The notes beneath the pieces are model-generated. The model searched no databases and was not told where the DNA came from. It saw nothing but the letters and a program-made list of their open reading frames with translations. A DNA stretch of 64,000 nt. Origin: Brevibacterium siliguriense (GTDB lineage: Bacteria; Actinomycetota; Actinomycetes; Actinomycetales; Brevibacteriaceae). This document shows, piece after piece, positions 9,090 through 18,910 of the stretch. The translations under genes and the position numbers were made by a program. The stretch is from positions 2,542,001-2,606,000 of the forward strand of contig NZ_LT629766.1 of NCBI RefSeq assembly GCF_900105315.1, in the 5' to 3' direction. Within the stretch, counting starts at the first letter, position 1, and each line of letters starts with the position of its first letter.

Positions 9090-10112
9090 GTGAAAACACC
9101 CCGCACCAGCAGACAGAGACAGCAGACCGAGCGTCTGATGAATCTGCTGATCGCCCTGCGCGCTTCCCGCGGCTGGGTGTCGCGAAAGACGCTGATGGAT
9201 GCCATCGACGGCTATTCCGGGCTCGACGAGGTCGCCTTCGACCGCAAATTCTCCCGTGACAAGGAGCTGCTGCGGCATATGGGCATCACCATCGCGACCC
9301 GGGCCGAACACGATGCCTACGGTGATGTGGGGGAGACGGGCTACCGGATCTCCACCGCCGACTATGCGATGGACGACGTCGATCTCACGCCCGCCGAGGT
9401 GGCTGCCGTGACCGTGGCCGCTGCGTTCTGGTCGGAGACCGAACTCGGCGAGTCCTCTGCTCAGGCGCTGACGAAGCTGCGTGCTCTCGGCATCGACCTC
9501 GACCAGTCCGCTGCAGGTCCGGGGAACGTCGACCCGGGCACCGCTGCACACAGGCTGGCCAGCGCGAACTTCGCTACCGCCCTCCACCATATCAACGCTC
9601 GAGAAGCCGTCGGCTTCCGCTATCACAAGCCCGGCCAGAGCGTGAGGAAGGTGCGACTGGAGCCCTATGCGCTGCTCAGCCGCGGTGACCGTGTCTACCT
9701 CTTCGGCTTCGACCTGGACAGGCAGGCACGTCGCACCTTCCGGCTCTCGCGCGTCGAAGGCGGAATCGCGAAGCTCAGCGGCCGTGACCCGGGAGACTAT
9801 GAGATCCCCGAGGACTTCTCCCCGCAGCTGGAACTGCAGTCGAGTTCGGAGATGGCCGTCGTCGCCGAGGCGAAGCTGCGCATCCGAGCCCACCGCGCCG
9901 ATCCGCTGCGACGCCGCCAGATCCGCACCGACGGAGACGAAGTGATCATCGGCTATTCCGCTGTCGAGGCCCTCGCCGCTGAAATCGTCGGCTTCGGGGA
10001 CGTCGTCGACGTGGTCGACCCGCCCGAACTCGTGCGTGCCGTCGAGCGCAGACGCGAGACGATTCGCGAATCCCTCAATCGTTTGGGAGGCGCCAGTGTC
10101 CTCAGCGCGTGA
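9090..10112 (+). CDS. pafB: WYL-domain transcriptional activator PafB
   Basis: PafB forms a heterodimer with PafC that activates the LexA-independent mycobacterial-type DNA-damage response. The 340-residue protein has an N-terminal winged helix (QRQQTERLMNLLIALRASRGWVS) and a WYL domain (about residues 170-235; EPYALLSRGDRVYLFGFD) that probably senses a nucleic acid ligand. The start is taken as GTG 9090 because the in-frame ATG at 9048 would fall inside the divergent gene and its promoter. It overlaps pafC by 17 nt, so the two are co-translated. Confidence 0.9.
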   Translation: MKTPRTSRQRQQTERLMNLLIALRASRGWVSRKTLMDAIDGYSGLDEVAFDRKFSRDKELLRHMGITIATRAEHDAYGDVGETGYRISTADYAMDDVDLTPAEVAAVTVAAAFWSETELGESSAQALTKLRALGIDLDQSAAGPGNVDPGTAAHRLASANFATALHHINAREAVGFRYHKPGQSVRKVRLEPYALLSRGDRVYLFGFDLDRQARRTFRLSRVEGGIAKLSGRDPGDYEIPEDFSPQLELQSSSEMAVVAEAKLRIRAHRADPLRRRQIRTDGDEVIIGYSAVEALAAEIVGFGDVVDVVDPPELVRAVERRRETIRESLNRLGGASVLSA

Positions 10113-10983
10113 ACGCCTCACCCGGCTGCTCAGCCTCGTGCCCTACCTCGATGCTCATCCGGGAGCGGATCTCGACGATACCGCCGCCTATTTCGGTATC
10201 GACTCCGACACTCTCATCGACGATCTGCAGCTGCTCTTCGTCACCGGCCGCCCCGGACATATGCCCGATGACCTCATCGATGCGTCGTGGGAGGGCGGTC
10301 AGATCTACGTCTCCAATGCCGAAGAGGTCTCCGTGCCCGTGCGGCTGAGCGCCGAGGAGGCCGGAGTCCTCGTGCTGGCGCTCGACATGCTCTCCTCCCT
10401 GCCCGGACTCGATTCGGAAGCGGTGGCCACTGCCGCGTCCAAACTGCGCGTGGCCGCAGGTGAGAACCTGCGCAACGCCGTCGACGTCAGCCCCATCGAC
10501 GCCGACGAAGAGCTGCTTGCCGCTCTGCGACAGTCCGTCGAGGACGGCTCTGCCCTGCGCATCGACTACTACGTCGGCTCCCGTGACGAACTCACCACGC
10601 GGACCATCGCCCCGACCCGCCTCGTGCCCAGCGCAGACTGGTACGTCGACGCCTGGTGCTATTCGGCCGGAGCTCCGCGCCGCTTCGCTCTGAGTCGGAT
10701 CCGGTCCTGGGAACCGGCGGCTCATCCGCCGATGTCGGTGAGCGAAGCGACGACGAACTCCTACGAGGTCACCCTCGGTCTGGCGGCCGGCGGGGCATGG
10801 CTGGCAGATGAACTCGACGTGACGAATCGGGAGTATCTCGACAGCGGCGACACAAGCGTGCGCATCCGTCTGCTCGTGCATTCGGTGGACTGGCTCAGCC
10901 GCTTCCTGCTCTGTCACGCCGATGTGATCACCGAGATCGATGACACCGAATCAGTCGCGGCCGCCCTGCGCAGGCTCGGCTGA
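10096..10983 (+). CDS. pafC: WYL-domain transcriptional activator PafC
   Basis: Partner of PafB in the DNA-damage regulator. The 295-residue protein has an N-terminal winged-helix region (ARERLTRLLSLVPYLDAHPG), then a WYL domain with RLVPSADWYVDAWCY and RRFALSRIRSWE (about residues 174-210). GTG 10096 is chosen because GGGAGG lies 5 nt upstream at 10085-10090 and homologues start with this sequence; an upstream ATG would lengthen the overlap with pafB. tatA follows after 86 bp, so the proteasome-linked regulators and the Tat genes may share transcripts. Confidence 0.9.
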   Translation: MSSARERLTRLLSLVPYLDAHPGADLDDTAAYFGIDSDTLIDDLQLLFVTGRPGHMPDDLIDASWEGGQIYVSNAEEVSVPVRLSAEEAGVLVLALDMLSSLPGLDSEAVATAASKLRVAAGENLRNAVDVSPIDADEELLAALRQSVEDGSALRIDYYVGSRDELTTRTIAPTRLVPSADWYVDAWCYSAGAPRRFALSRIRSWEPAAHPPMSVSEATTNSYEVTLGLAAGGAWLADELDVTNREYLDSGDTSVRIRLLVHSVDWLSRFLLCHADVITEIDDTESVAAALRRLG

Positions 10984-11069
10984 GAAGCACGCCGCGTCCG
11001 AATGTGGATGAAAGGCACAGCCACAACGCGTAGAATCGTCCACAGCATCAACAATCCAAGGAGCTCCCC

Positions 11070-11354
11070 ATGAAACCAAGTTTCGTGCAGATCGCGATCG
11101 TGATCCTCATCATCGTGATCATCTTCGGCGCACCCAAACTGCCGCAGCTGGCCCGAAGCCTGGGACAGTCGATGAAGATCTTCAAGTCCGAAGTCAAAGA
11201 CCTGCGCGGCGACGAGGACGAATCCGGCAAGACCACCGAGCCGGGAGCGCTCAACCAGAACTCCTCGACCGATTCCACCACGGCCACCGGTGAAACCACC
11301 GGAACCGCGGAGTCGCGGCGAGAGAAGCAGGACCCGCAGTCTCACGAGAAGTGA
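11070..11354 (+). CDS. tatA: Sec-independent translocase subunit TatA
   Basis: A 94-residue pore-type Tat component. It has one N-terminal transmembrane helix (about residues 6-20, ending at the conserved FG), an amphipathic helix (KLPQLARSLGQSMKIF) and a polar, Thr/Ser-rich tail. CAAGGAGC precedes the ATG. The stop overlaps the tatC start by 4 nt (GTGA), indicating translational coupling. No tatB is visible in the window. TatAC exports folded proteins with twin-arginine signals, such as Rieske iron-sulfur proteins. Confidence 0.93.
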   Translation: MKPSFVQIAIVILIIVIIFGAPKLPQLARSLGQSMKIFKSEVKDLRGDEDESGKTTEPGALNQNSSTDSTTATGETTGTAESRREKQDPQSHEK

Positions 11355-12193
11355 AAGAGAACAGTCAGCGGAAGCCCTCTCGATCACGGAAGAACAATCC
11401 TGAGAAGAAGATGCCCGTCGTCGGGCACCTCGTCGAGTTGCGCAACCGCGTCATCATCTCCGCCATCGCCATCGCCCTGGGGGCGGTGGCCGGCTGGTTC
11501 CTCTACGATCCCGTCCTCGACATCCTCCAAGAGCCGATCCGGACCATCCGCGACAACGGCGGACGGATGGCCGAGATCAACTTCGCCGGAGTCGCCTCGC
11601 CCTTCGACCTGAAGATCAAACTCTCGTTCTTCATCGGTCTCTTCCTTTCGTGCCCGATCTGGCTCTACGAGGTTTGGGCCTTCATCGTCCCGGGGCTGAA
11701 GCGGAAGGAGAAGCTGTACTCCCTTGGATTCCTCGGTGCGGCGATTCCGCTGTTCCTGGCGGGGTCGACGATGGCGTTCTTCGCGCTGCCCAACGCCGTG
11801 AAGGCGCTGACCTCGTTCACTCCCGAGGGCGGTACGAACATCATCCCGGCACAGGACTACCTGAGCTTCGTGATGATCATCATCGTGGTCTTCGGACTGG
11901 CTTTCGTCCTGCCGGTGCTCATGGTGGGACTGAACATGCTCGGGATCCTGTCGGCGGAGAGAATCAAGAAGTCGTGGCGCATCATCGTCATGATCGTCTT
12001 CCTGTTCGCCGCGATCGCCACCCCGACTCCGGACGCTATGTCCATGTTCTTTCTCGTCATCCCCATGATGACCCTGTTCTGCCTGGCATGGGTGATCTGC
12101 GTGTTCAGCGATCGCCGGCGCAAGAAGCGCCTCATCGCGCAGGGCCTGTGGGTCAACGAGGACGAACTGATCGACGAAGAGAAGAATGACTGA
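11351..12193 (+). CDS. tatC: Sec-independent translocase subunit TatC
   Basis: Twin-arginine signal receptor of the Tat translocase. The 280-residue protein shows the TatC signature VGHLVELRNRVI near the N-terminus and about six hydrophobic helices; LSFFIGLFLSCPIWLYEVWA lies in the second-helix region and carries the conserved Pro. The tail is basic, then acidic. It starts with GTG overlapping the tatA stop, and its own stop overlaps the following helicase start by 8 nt, so tatA-tatC-helicase form one translationally coupled run. Confidence 0.95.
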   Translation: MKENSQRKPSRSRKNNPEKKMPVVGHLVELRNRVIISAIAIALGAVAGWFLYDPVLDILQEPIRTIRDNGGRMAEINFAGVASPFDLKIKLSFFIGLFLSCPIWLYEVWAFIVPGLKRKEKLYSLGFLGAAIPLFLAGSTMAFFALPNAVKALTSFTPEGGTNIIPAQDYLSFVMIIIVVFGLAFVLPVLMVGLNMLGILSAERIKKSWRIIVMIVFLFAAIATPTPDAMSMFFLVIPMMTLFCLAWVICVFSDRRRKKRLIAQGLWVNEDELIDEEKND

Positions 12194-14906
12194 CCCCACA
12201 CCGCTTCCGACCGACACCTCTGCGGAGGAAAGCCGAAGTCCTTCCGCCGCCTATGCCGATTTCAAGGCGCGTGCGGAATTCGCCCGCACCCCCTTGGGCC
12301 TGTTCATGGACCGCACCGAGTTCGAGCTCGACGATTTCCAAGTCGAAGCCTGCAGCCATCTGCAGGACGGTGAAGACGTGTTGGTCACGGCACCGACAGG
12401 AGCAGGCAAGACGCTCATCGCGGAGTTTGCCGTGGAGTTGGCCCGCGGCGAAGGAAAGCGGGTCTTCTACACCACTCCGATCAAGGCGCTGAGCAACCAG
12501 AAGTTCAACGACTTGGCCGAGGTCCATGGGGCCGAGAACGTCGGCCTGCTCACCGGCGACACCTCGATCCGCCGCGATGCGCCGATCATCGTCATGACCA
12601 CCGAAGTCCTGCGCAATATGCTCTACAACGATGTGGCGGGTCTGTCGGACCTCGGATTCGTCGTCCTCGACGAGGTCCACTACCTGGCCGACCGGTTCCG
12701 CGGCCCGGTGTGGGAAGAGGTCATCATCCACCTGCCTGACCGTGTGCAGATGGTGTCTCTGTCGGCGACAGTATCGAATGTCGAGGAGTTCGGTGCCTGG
12801 CTGCGTGAAGTCAGGGGACCGACGACGATCGTATCGACGAGTCACCGGCCGGTGCCTCTGGTCAATCATGTCCTGGTCGGCCACCGGATGTACGACCTGT
12901 TCACGCACAGCGATTCCGACCGCATCGATCCGGCCCTCAACCATGCCACGCGCACACACGGAGGACCGCGTTCGAAACGCGCACGTGCCACCCGTGCACG
13001 GTTCCGCCGTCCCAGCCGCACACAGGTCGTGGCGTCTCTCGCCGAGGCAGCCATGCTGCCGGCGATCATGTTCATCTTCTCCCGCAATGGTTGCGACGAA
13101 GGCGTCGAACAGTACCTGAGTTCGGGCACCGACCTGAACTCCCGGGAAGAGAAGACGATCGTCAACGCCGCGCTCGAATCGCTGCGAGACGATCTCGCCG
13201 ACGAAGATCTCGGCATCCTTGGCTATCACACCTTCCGTGAGGGACTGCTGCTGGGAGTGGCCGCACACCACGCTGGGATGATCCCGCAGTTCAAACAGCT
13301 CGTCGAAGAGCTGTTCTCGCAGGGAATCATCAAGGTCGTCTTCGCCACGGAGACCTTGGCGCTGGGCATCAACATGCCGGCTCGCACCGTTGTGCTGGAA
13401 AAGCTCGTGAAGTTCAACGGCGAAGCGCATGTGATGATCACCCCGGGGGAGTACACGCAGCTGACCGGACGAGCCGGACGACGCGGAATCGACCGGATCG
13501 GCCATTCTGTCGTGGTGTGGCATCCGACCATCGAGGTCAGCGAGCTGACCGCCCTGGCCTCGAACCGTTCATACGCGCTGAACTCAGCCTTCGGACCGAC
13601 CTACAATATGACGGCGAACCTGCTGTCGCGGATGAGCTCGGACGAAGCCGCCAAGGTGCTCGAAACCTCGTTCGCCCAGTTCCAGGCCGATAAGGCCGTC
13701 GTCGGTCTGGCGCGGAAGGTGCGCAGAAACGAAGCCACGATCGAGGCGTACGAGAAGTCCATGCACTGCGACCTCGGTGACTTCTCCGAATACGCCGGAC
13801 TGCGTCGGGCGATCTCGGACACTCAGAAGCAGGAGACCCGAACGAAGTCGCGGAACAGACAGCGCGATATCGTCGAATCCCTCACCGCGCTCAAGATCGG
13901 CGATGTGGTGACGATGCCGGCCAAACGGGTCGGCGGTCGCGCGGTCATCATCGCCCCGATGAGCAACAAGGACGGTGTCTCCCGGCTCCCTACCGTTCTC
14001 ACCGAGCAGGGCAAGGTGTGGCACCTGCGGCCGCACGAAGTGACCGAGCCCGTCGCCTCCCAGGGGCGAGTCCGAGTGCCGAAGAAGTTCAACCACCGGC
14101 AGGCAGGCGACCGCAGACAGCTGCTGTCCATCCTCGAAGCCGCCGTTCACGACGGCAGAGTCGATTCCGAAGCTCATTGGGAATCGAGTCGGCAGCATCA
14201 GGGCGAGAGCACCACTGTGGCCGAACTCCAGGCGCAGATGCGGGCACACCCCTGCCACGACTGTCCGGATCGGGAGCTCCACGCCCGCTGGGCCAACCGG
14301 GCGGACAAGCTCATCAGGGAGAACGACTCGCTCATCGCGCGCATCGAAGGTCGCACGACCTCGATCGCTTTGGTATTCGACCGAGTCCAGGATGTCCTGC
14401 GCGGCCTGGGCTTCGATCCCGAGCATTCGACGATGCTGCGCCGGATCTACGGAGAACGAGATCTGCTGGTGGCTCTGACGATCCGAGCCGGACTGTGGGA
14501 CCAACTCAACGAGCCGGAACTCGCGGCCTTCGCATCGATCTTCGTCTTTCAGTCGCGCAGGGACACCCTGACCGCGCACCGGGCGCCGAGCGCCGACCTC
14601 AAAGCCGTGTGCGACGAGTCCGAGACGATCTGGCGCCGACTCTTCCACCTCGAAGAACAGCATGCGCTGAGCACGACCGACGAGCCGGACCGTGGGCTGA
14701 TCAGACCGATGTACCGGTGGACCGAGGGCAGAACGCTCTCGGAGTCGCTGCGGGGCAGTGATATCGCCGCCGGAGACTTCGTCAGATGGGCGAAACAGAG
14801 CCTCGACTTACTCGGTCAGGTCGCTGAAGTCATCGAACCGGAGACCGCAGTGCGCGTGCGACGCACGGTCGAAGCCATTCGCCGCGGGGTCGTCGCCGAC
14901 TCCTGA
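12186..14906 (+). CDS. helY: DEAD/DEAH-box helicase of the HelY (Ski2/Mtr4-like) type
   Basis: A 906-residue superfamily 2 helicase. Walker A TAPTGAGKT (about residues 68-76), the DEVH box VVLDEVHYLAD (about 160-170), SLSATVSN and the motif VI region QLTGRAGRRGID (about 425-436) are present. The long C-terminal region resembles Ski2/Mtr4-like helicases and mycobacterial HelY, so a role in RNA processing or decay is likely. The position directly after tatC is widely conserved in actinobacteria. Its 3' end lies 5 bp from the convergent secA2. Confidence 0.9.
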   Translation: MTDPTPLPTDTSAEESRSPSAAYADFKARAEFARTPLGLFMDRTEFELDDFQVEACSHLQDGEDVLVTAPTGAGKTLIAEFAVELARGEGKRVFYTTPIKALSNQKFNDLAEVHGAENVGLLTGDTSIRRDAPIIVMTTEVLRNMLYNDVAGLSDLGFVVLDEVHYLADRFRGPVWEEVIIHLPDRVQMVSLSATVSNVEEFGAWLREVRGPTTIVSTSHRPVPLVNHVLVGHRMYDLFTHSDSDRIDPALNHATRTHGGPRSKRARATRARFRRPSRTQVVASLAEAAMLPAIMFIFSRNGCDEGVEQYLSSGTDLNSREEKTIVNAALESLRDDLADEDLGILGYHTFREGLLLGVAAHHAGMIPQFKQLVEELFSQGIIKVVFATETLALGINMPARTVVLEKLVKFNGEAHVMITPGEYTQLTGRAGRRGIDRIGHSVVVWHPTIEVSELTALASNRSYALNSAFGPTYNMTANLLSRMSSDEAAKVLETSFAQFQADKAVVGLARKVRRNEATIEAYEKSMHCDLGDFSEYAGLRRAISDTQKQETRTKSRNRQRDIVESLTALKIGDVVTMPAKRVGGRAVIIAPMSNKDGVSRLPTVLTEQGKVWHLRPHEVTEPVASQGRVRVPKKFNHRQAGDRRQLLSILEAAVHDGRVDSEAHWESSRQHQGESTTVAELQAQMRAHPCHDCPDRELHARWANRADKLIRENDSLIARIEGRTTSIALVFDRVQDVLRGLGFDPEHSTMLRRIYGERDLLVALTIRAGLWDQLNEPELAAFASIFVFQSRRDTLTAHRAPSADLKAVCDESETIWRRLFHLEEQHALSTTDEPDRGLIRPMYRWTEGRTLSESLRGSDIAAGDFVRWAKQSLDLLGQVAEVIEPETAVRVRRTVEAIRRGVVADS

Positions 14907-14911
14907 GTACC

Positions 14912-17173
14912 TCAGCGACGGACTTTCTTGACGATGTTCTCGATATCGGAGCCGAACGCGTTCTCCGTCGTCAGATAGGTCCACGTCGACGACGGGCGCT
15001 TCAGTCCGTGCGACTCGAGGTCGATTCCCTCATCGGTGATCGTCGCTTCCTCGATCGTCGCCTTCGAATCGTCGATGACATCGGACCAGAACGACGAGAA
15101 GACACGGATCGACTCCGTGTTGAACGCCTCGTGCGGCTTCTCCCTGGCGAAGGTGCGCAGGTGGATGCCCTCACGCAGATCGTTGAGGAATGCGAGGTGG
15201 TCGACCCAGCGCGCGTCGAGGTGGAAGAGCATGACCTCGCGCAGAACCGAGTCGAGCAGCTCCTCCGAATGCTCCTTTACGATCTCATCGGCACGATCGC
15301 CGAGTTCCTCACGCAGCTGTTCGACGGGTTCGTCGTCCTTGCGGATCTCGGTGCGACGTTCGAGGACGAGGTCGCGCTGTTTGGCCATGAGCTCGTTGAA
15401 ACGCCAGGTGTCACGGTGCAGGGCGGTGTTCTGCCCTTCAGCGATGCGCTGAGCATGTTCGACGAGACCGAGCGCGCGCTTGGATTCGATGAGTCCGGTC
15501 TCATCGCCCTCGGAGACGAATCGTTGGATCTCGGGAACCCTGGTGACCAATTCGTCTTCGAGGCTGGTGAAGAACACAGACGTGCCGGGATCACCCTGGC
15601 GACCCGCTCGACCGCGCAGCTGGTCATCGAGTCGGGATGAAGGATAACGACCGGCACCGATGACGAGGAGGCCTCCGGCATCGGCGACGTCGTCGTCGGC
15701 GAGACGGATATCTGTACCGCGACCGGCCATCTGTGTCGACACCGTCACCGCGCCGGGTGCGCCGGCCTTCGCAATGATCTCGGCTTCATGGGAGTCGTCC
15801 TTCGCATTGAGCACGGCGACGTCGATTCCGCGTTCGGTCAGTCGTTGAGCCAGGGACTCGCTCTCGGCCACCGAGGAGGTGCCGATGAGCACGGGACGGC
15901 TGCGGGCATGATTGTCGGCGACCTCCTCGACGATCGCACGCTCCTTCGACTCCTGATAGGTGAATAGGCGATCGGGTTCGTCGATGCGGATCACAGGCAG
16001 GTGAGTGTCGATGGGCACGATCTCCAGCCCATAGAACTCGCGCAGATCGTCACCGACGGCCAGGGCGGTGCCGGTCATTCCGCACACGGTCCCATAGCCG
16101 TGGATGAGCTCTTCGACCGTCATCTGGTCGAGGATCTCCCCGCTGTCGGTCGCGTCGAGGCTCTCCTTGGCTTCGACCGCGGCTTGGAGCCCGTCGGGCC
16201 AACGCTGGAGTTCGGCGACGCGGCCTCGGGAGGAGGAGATGAGTTTGATCCGGCCGTCGACGACGAGGTAGTCGACATCGCGTTTGACGAGCGCTCGGGC
16301 GTGGAGAGCCAGATTCAAAGCGGCGAGCGTTTCGGAGTCCTCTCCGAAGAGTTCGACGCCGAGTTCCTCCTCGACCCGATCGACACCGGCATCCGTAAGT
16401 GAGACGGCATGCCGGTCGGCGCTGACCTCATAGTCGGTATCCGGGCTGAGTCGGGACACGAGTGCGGCGATCGCGGCGTCGGTGTCCTGGACGCTGGCTG
16501 AGCCGGCGAGGACCAGCGGTACACGCGCCTCGTCGATGAGTACGGAGTCGGCCTCATCGACGATGACGACATCGCGTTCTGGGACCCGCAGATCGGCATC
16601 CTCGGTGAGGAACCGGTCACGGAGGACATCGAATCCGACCTCGGTCACGGAGGCATAGACAACCTCGGCACGGTAGGCCTCACGGCGTTCGTCGTCGCCC
16701 TGGGCACCGGAGATGGCCGTCGATTTCACGCCGAGGAGATCGAACAGCGGCTTCATCCAGTTGCGGTCACGGACGGCGAGGTAGTCATTGACGCTGACTA
16801 CGTGCACGCGTCGTCCCTGCAGCGCATACCCGGCTGCTGCCAGAGCACCGACGAGGGTCTTGCCCTCACCGGTGGCCATCTGCACGATGCTGCCCTGCAG
16901 CAGTCCGACGAGTCCGCGCAGCTGGGTGTCATAGGCTCGTTCGTCCAGGACCCGCTCACCGGCTTCGCGTGCCAGTGCGCAGTAGCGAATGAGCGTCTGC
17001 TGCTGGGTGCCCGAAGCGAAGACCTCACCGGCGGCCTCCGTGAGTTCGGCATCGCTGAGCTCGGAGAATTCGCTCCCGGCCGCGTCCAGATCGTCGGCGG
17101 CGCGCTCGAACCAACCTGTCGTCTTCTCCGCATGAGAGCCGGGTCGGTTGAGCAGGCGAGAAAAGAATCCCAT
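14912..17173 (-). CDS. secA2: Accessory preprotein translocase ATPase SecA2
   Basis: ATP-driven export motor acting at SecYEG. The 753-residue protein has Walker A MATGEGKT (about residues 98-105), Walker B VIVDEADSVLIDEAR and the SecA motif QMAGRGTDIRL. It is shorter than housekeeping SecA (usually about 850-950 residues) and ends without the Cys/His zinc-binding tail, both of which fit actinobacterial SecA2, which exports a small set of proteins. The start (ATG 17173) is followed by GFFSRLLNRPGS. The gene is monocistronic and convergent with the helicase. Confidence 0.85.
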   Translation of the reverse strand: MGFFSRLLNRPGSHAEKTTGWFERAADDLDAAGSEFSELSDAELTEAAGEVFASGTQQQTLIRYCALAREAGERVLDERAYDTQLRGLVGLLQGSIVQMATGEGKTLVGALAAAGYALQGRRVHVVSVNDYLAVRDRNWMKPLFDLLGVKSTAISGAQGDDERREAYRAEVVYASVTEVGFDVLRDRFLTEDADLRVPERDVVIVDEADSVLIDEARVPLVLAGSASVQDTDAAIAALVSRLSPDTDYEVSADRHAVSLTDAGVDRVEEELGVELFGEDSETLAALNLALHARALVKRDVDYLVVDGRIKLISSSRGRVAELQRWPDGLQAAVEAKESLDATDSGEILDQMTVEELIHGYGTVCGMTGTALAVGDDLREFYGLEIVPIDTHLPVIRIDEPDRLFTYQESKERAIVEEVADNHARSRPVLIGTSSVAESESLAQRLTERGIDVAVLNAKDDSHEAEIIAKAGAPGAVTVSTQMAGRGTDIRLADDDVADAGGLLVIGAGRYPSSRLDDQLRGRAGRQGDPGTSVFFTSLEDELVTRVPEIQRFVSEGDETGLIESKRALGLVEHAQRIAEGQNTALHRDTWRFNELMAKQRDLVLERRTEIRKDDEPVEQLREELGDRADEIVKEHSEELLDSVLREVMLFHLDARWVDHLAFLNDLREGIHLRTFAREKPHEAFNTESIRVFSSFWSDVIDDSKATIEEATITDEGIDLESHGLKRPSSTWTYLTTENAFGSDIENIVKKVRR

Positions 17174-17215
17174 TGTCGTCCTTCGTCGTTTGTACGTCGG
17201 TGTCGAGTCTAGCGT

Positions 17216-18910
17216 TCAGGACATCGGCCACGAACCGTCGACGACGGCTTCGGCGTTGCCCTTCTTCCGCAGCCAGGCCTGGAGTCCTGCCGCCTGTGAG
17301 CGCTTCCAATCGGCCTGCGCGGCCATGATCTCATCGTTGCTCATCGCTGAGATTTCCGTGGATTTTTCGGCCAATGCTCGGGAAATGTCCAGAGCGGCCA
17401 GAGCGTCGGCGGCGGCATCATGGGCGTCGAGGAGTTCGATCCGGTACGTCTTCGCGGTCTCGATGAGCGTGCGTTTGCCCTTGCGGTACGGGTCGATGTG
17501 CTTGTCGACGACGAAGGTGTCGACGATCGTCGGGATGATCGACGGGAAGTCGATGTCCGGGCGATGGCGGGACGCTTCTGCTGCCATCACGCTGAGGTCG
17601 TAGACCACATTGTGTCCTACGATGACGGCGCCTTCTTCTCTGAGCGCGGCGAATTCGGCGCACAGCTCGCCGACGACCTGGGCGGCCGCCGCACCGTTGG
17701 CCTGGGCGAATTCAGTGGTGATGCCGTGGACTGCACGGGCCGATTCGGGGATCTCGATGCCCGGATCGGCCAGCCATGTGCGCACCTGCGTGGCCGAATC
17801 GACGAACGCTGCGGTGACGATGCGGGCGGTGGCCGGTTCGACTCCGGTGGTCTCGAGGTCGAAGCCGACGAGCCGGGACTGATCCCACGAAGCGGATCCT
17901 GCGGGCCGTGGTGCCGGCTCGGCAGCCTTGTTCGACCTTGTCGATGCCCTCGCGTTGTCCTGCGGCGCAGCGGGGGCCGCCGCCCGGCCGGCAGAGCCCG
18001 ACACGGATTCCAGAGCAGCTTTGAGATTGTCGACCGAGCGGCGGATGTTCTGCCCCTCAGCGGCATCGTCTACTGCGGCGCGGTCGAAACCGTTCGGGAC
18101 GCTGAGCAAGTCGATGCCGTGATCGACGTCGGTCAGGCAGCGCATGACTTCGAGAGTCTTATACAGGGTCTCTTCGACCTCGATGATCGTGGCGGCTCGC
18201 TTCGGGCTGAGTCCGCCGGTCTTCACTCCGGCTTTGGCGGCCTTGATGATCGACTCGAGGGAGCCGAAGTTCTCCAGCAGGGTCGCGGCGGTCTTCTCTC
18301 CGATGCCGGGGGCTCCGGGCAGACCGTCGGACGGATCGCCGCGCAGAGCCGCGAGCTCACGGTAGCGGGTTCCGTCGGGCACCCCGTAGGCGTTGGACAG
18401 GTCGGCCTGGGTCAGGGCCTCCCACTCCCCGCCCTTGCGGGGGCGAAGGACGCTGACCTGGGCGGCGGAGTCGAGCAGGGCCAGAAGATCACGATCGGGG
18501 GAGACGATGACCACGGGGGTCGTCGACTGGGCAGCCATCGTGGCGATGACGTCATCGGCTTCTGTTCCGGCCACCTCGGCGATGGGGATTCCGGCGGCCG
18601 TGAGGACGCGATTCATGATCGGCAGCTGAACGGCGAGTTCCGGCGGGATCTCCGTTCCGGCTTCCTCGTCCTTCACGCGTGCCGCCTTGTATTCGGGCAT
18701 GATCGCGGTGCGGAACGCCGGACGCCAATCGGCGTCCATCGTCGCGATCACGCGATTCGTGTCGAAGCGGCGCACCATCTGGGCGACGGTGTCGAGCACC
18801 CCGCGCACAGCGTTGACCGGATGGCCGTCGGCATTGACGATCGAATCCGGCACCGAATAGAAGGCGCGGTAGTACAGGGCTGGAGTATCGAGCAGAACCA
18901 AGGGCTTCAC
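17216..18910 (-). CDS. Fusion of 5'-3' exonuclease (PolA/FEN-like) and DEDDh 3'-5' exonuclease
   Basis: A 564-residue protein. Residues about 1-300 are a FEN-like 5' nuclease: LLDTPALYYRAF, MDADWRPAFRT, AGTEADDVIATMA, VSPDRDLLALL and the helix-hairpin-helix GAPGIGEKTAATLL. An Ala/Pro-rich linker (about 305-345) leads to a DEDDh domain with GFDLETTG (Asp351, Glu353), VGHNVVYDLSVM and AHDAAADALAAL (His497, Asp502). No polymerase domain is present. I chose GTG 18910, where homology begins; a good AGGAGG lies too far upstream (about 18 nt), so the start is uncertain and could extend to TTG 18955. Confidence 0.85.
   Translation of the reverse strand: MKPLVLLDTPALYYRAFYSVPDSIVNADGHPVNAVRGVLDTVAQMVRRFDTNRVIATMDADWRPAFRTAIMPEYKAARVKDEEAGTEIPPELAVQLPIMNRVLTAAGIPIAEVAGTEADDVIATMAAQSTTPVVIVSPDRDLLALLDSAAQVSVLRPRKGGEWEALTQADLSNAYGVPDGTRYRELAALRGDPSDGLPGAPGIGEKTAATLLENFGSLESIIKAAKAGVKTGGLSPKRAATIIEVEETLYKTLEVMRCLTDVDHGIDLLSVPNGFDRAAVDDAAEGQNIRRSVDNLKAALESVSGSAGRAAAPAAPQDNARASTRSNKAAEPAPRPAGSASWDQSRLVGFDLETTGVEPATARIVTAAFVDSATQVRTWLADPGIEIPESARAVHGITTEFAQANGAAAAQVVGELCAEFAALREEGAVIVGHNVVYDLSVMAAEASRHRPDIDFPSIIPTIVDTFVVDKHIDPYRKGKRTLIETAKTYRIELLDAHDAAADALAALDISRALAEKSTEISAMSNDEIMAAQADWKRSQAAGLQAWLRKKGNAEAVVDGSWPMS

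Noticed and set aside
12153-13523. 456-codon minus-strand frame opposite helY
   Set aside because: Covers the helicase motifs of the plus strand and shows no protein signature of its own.
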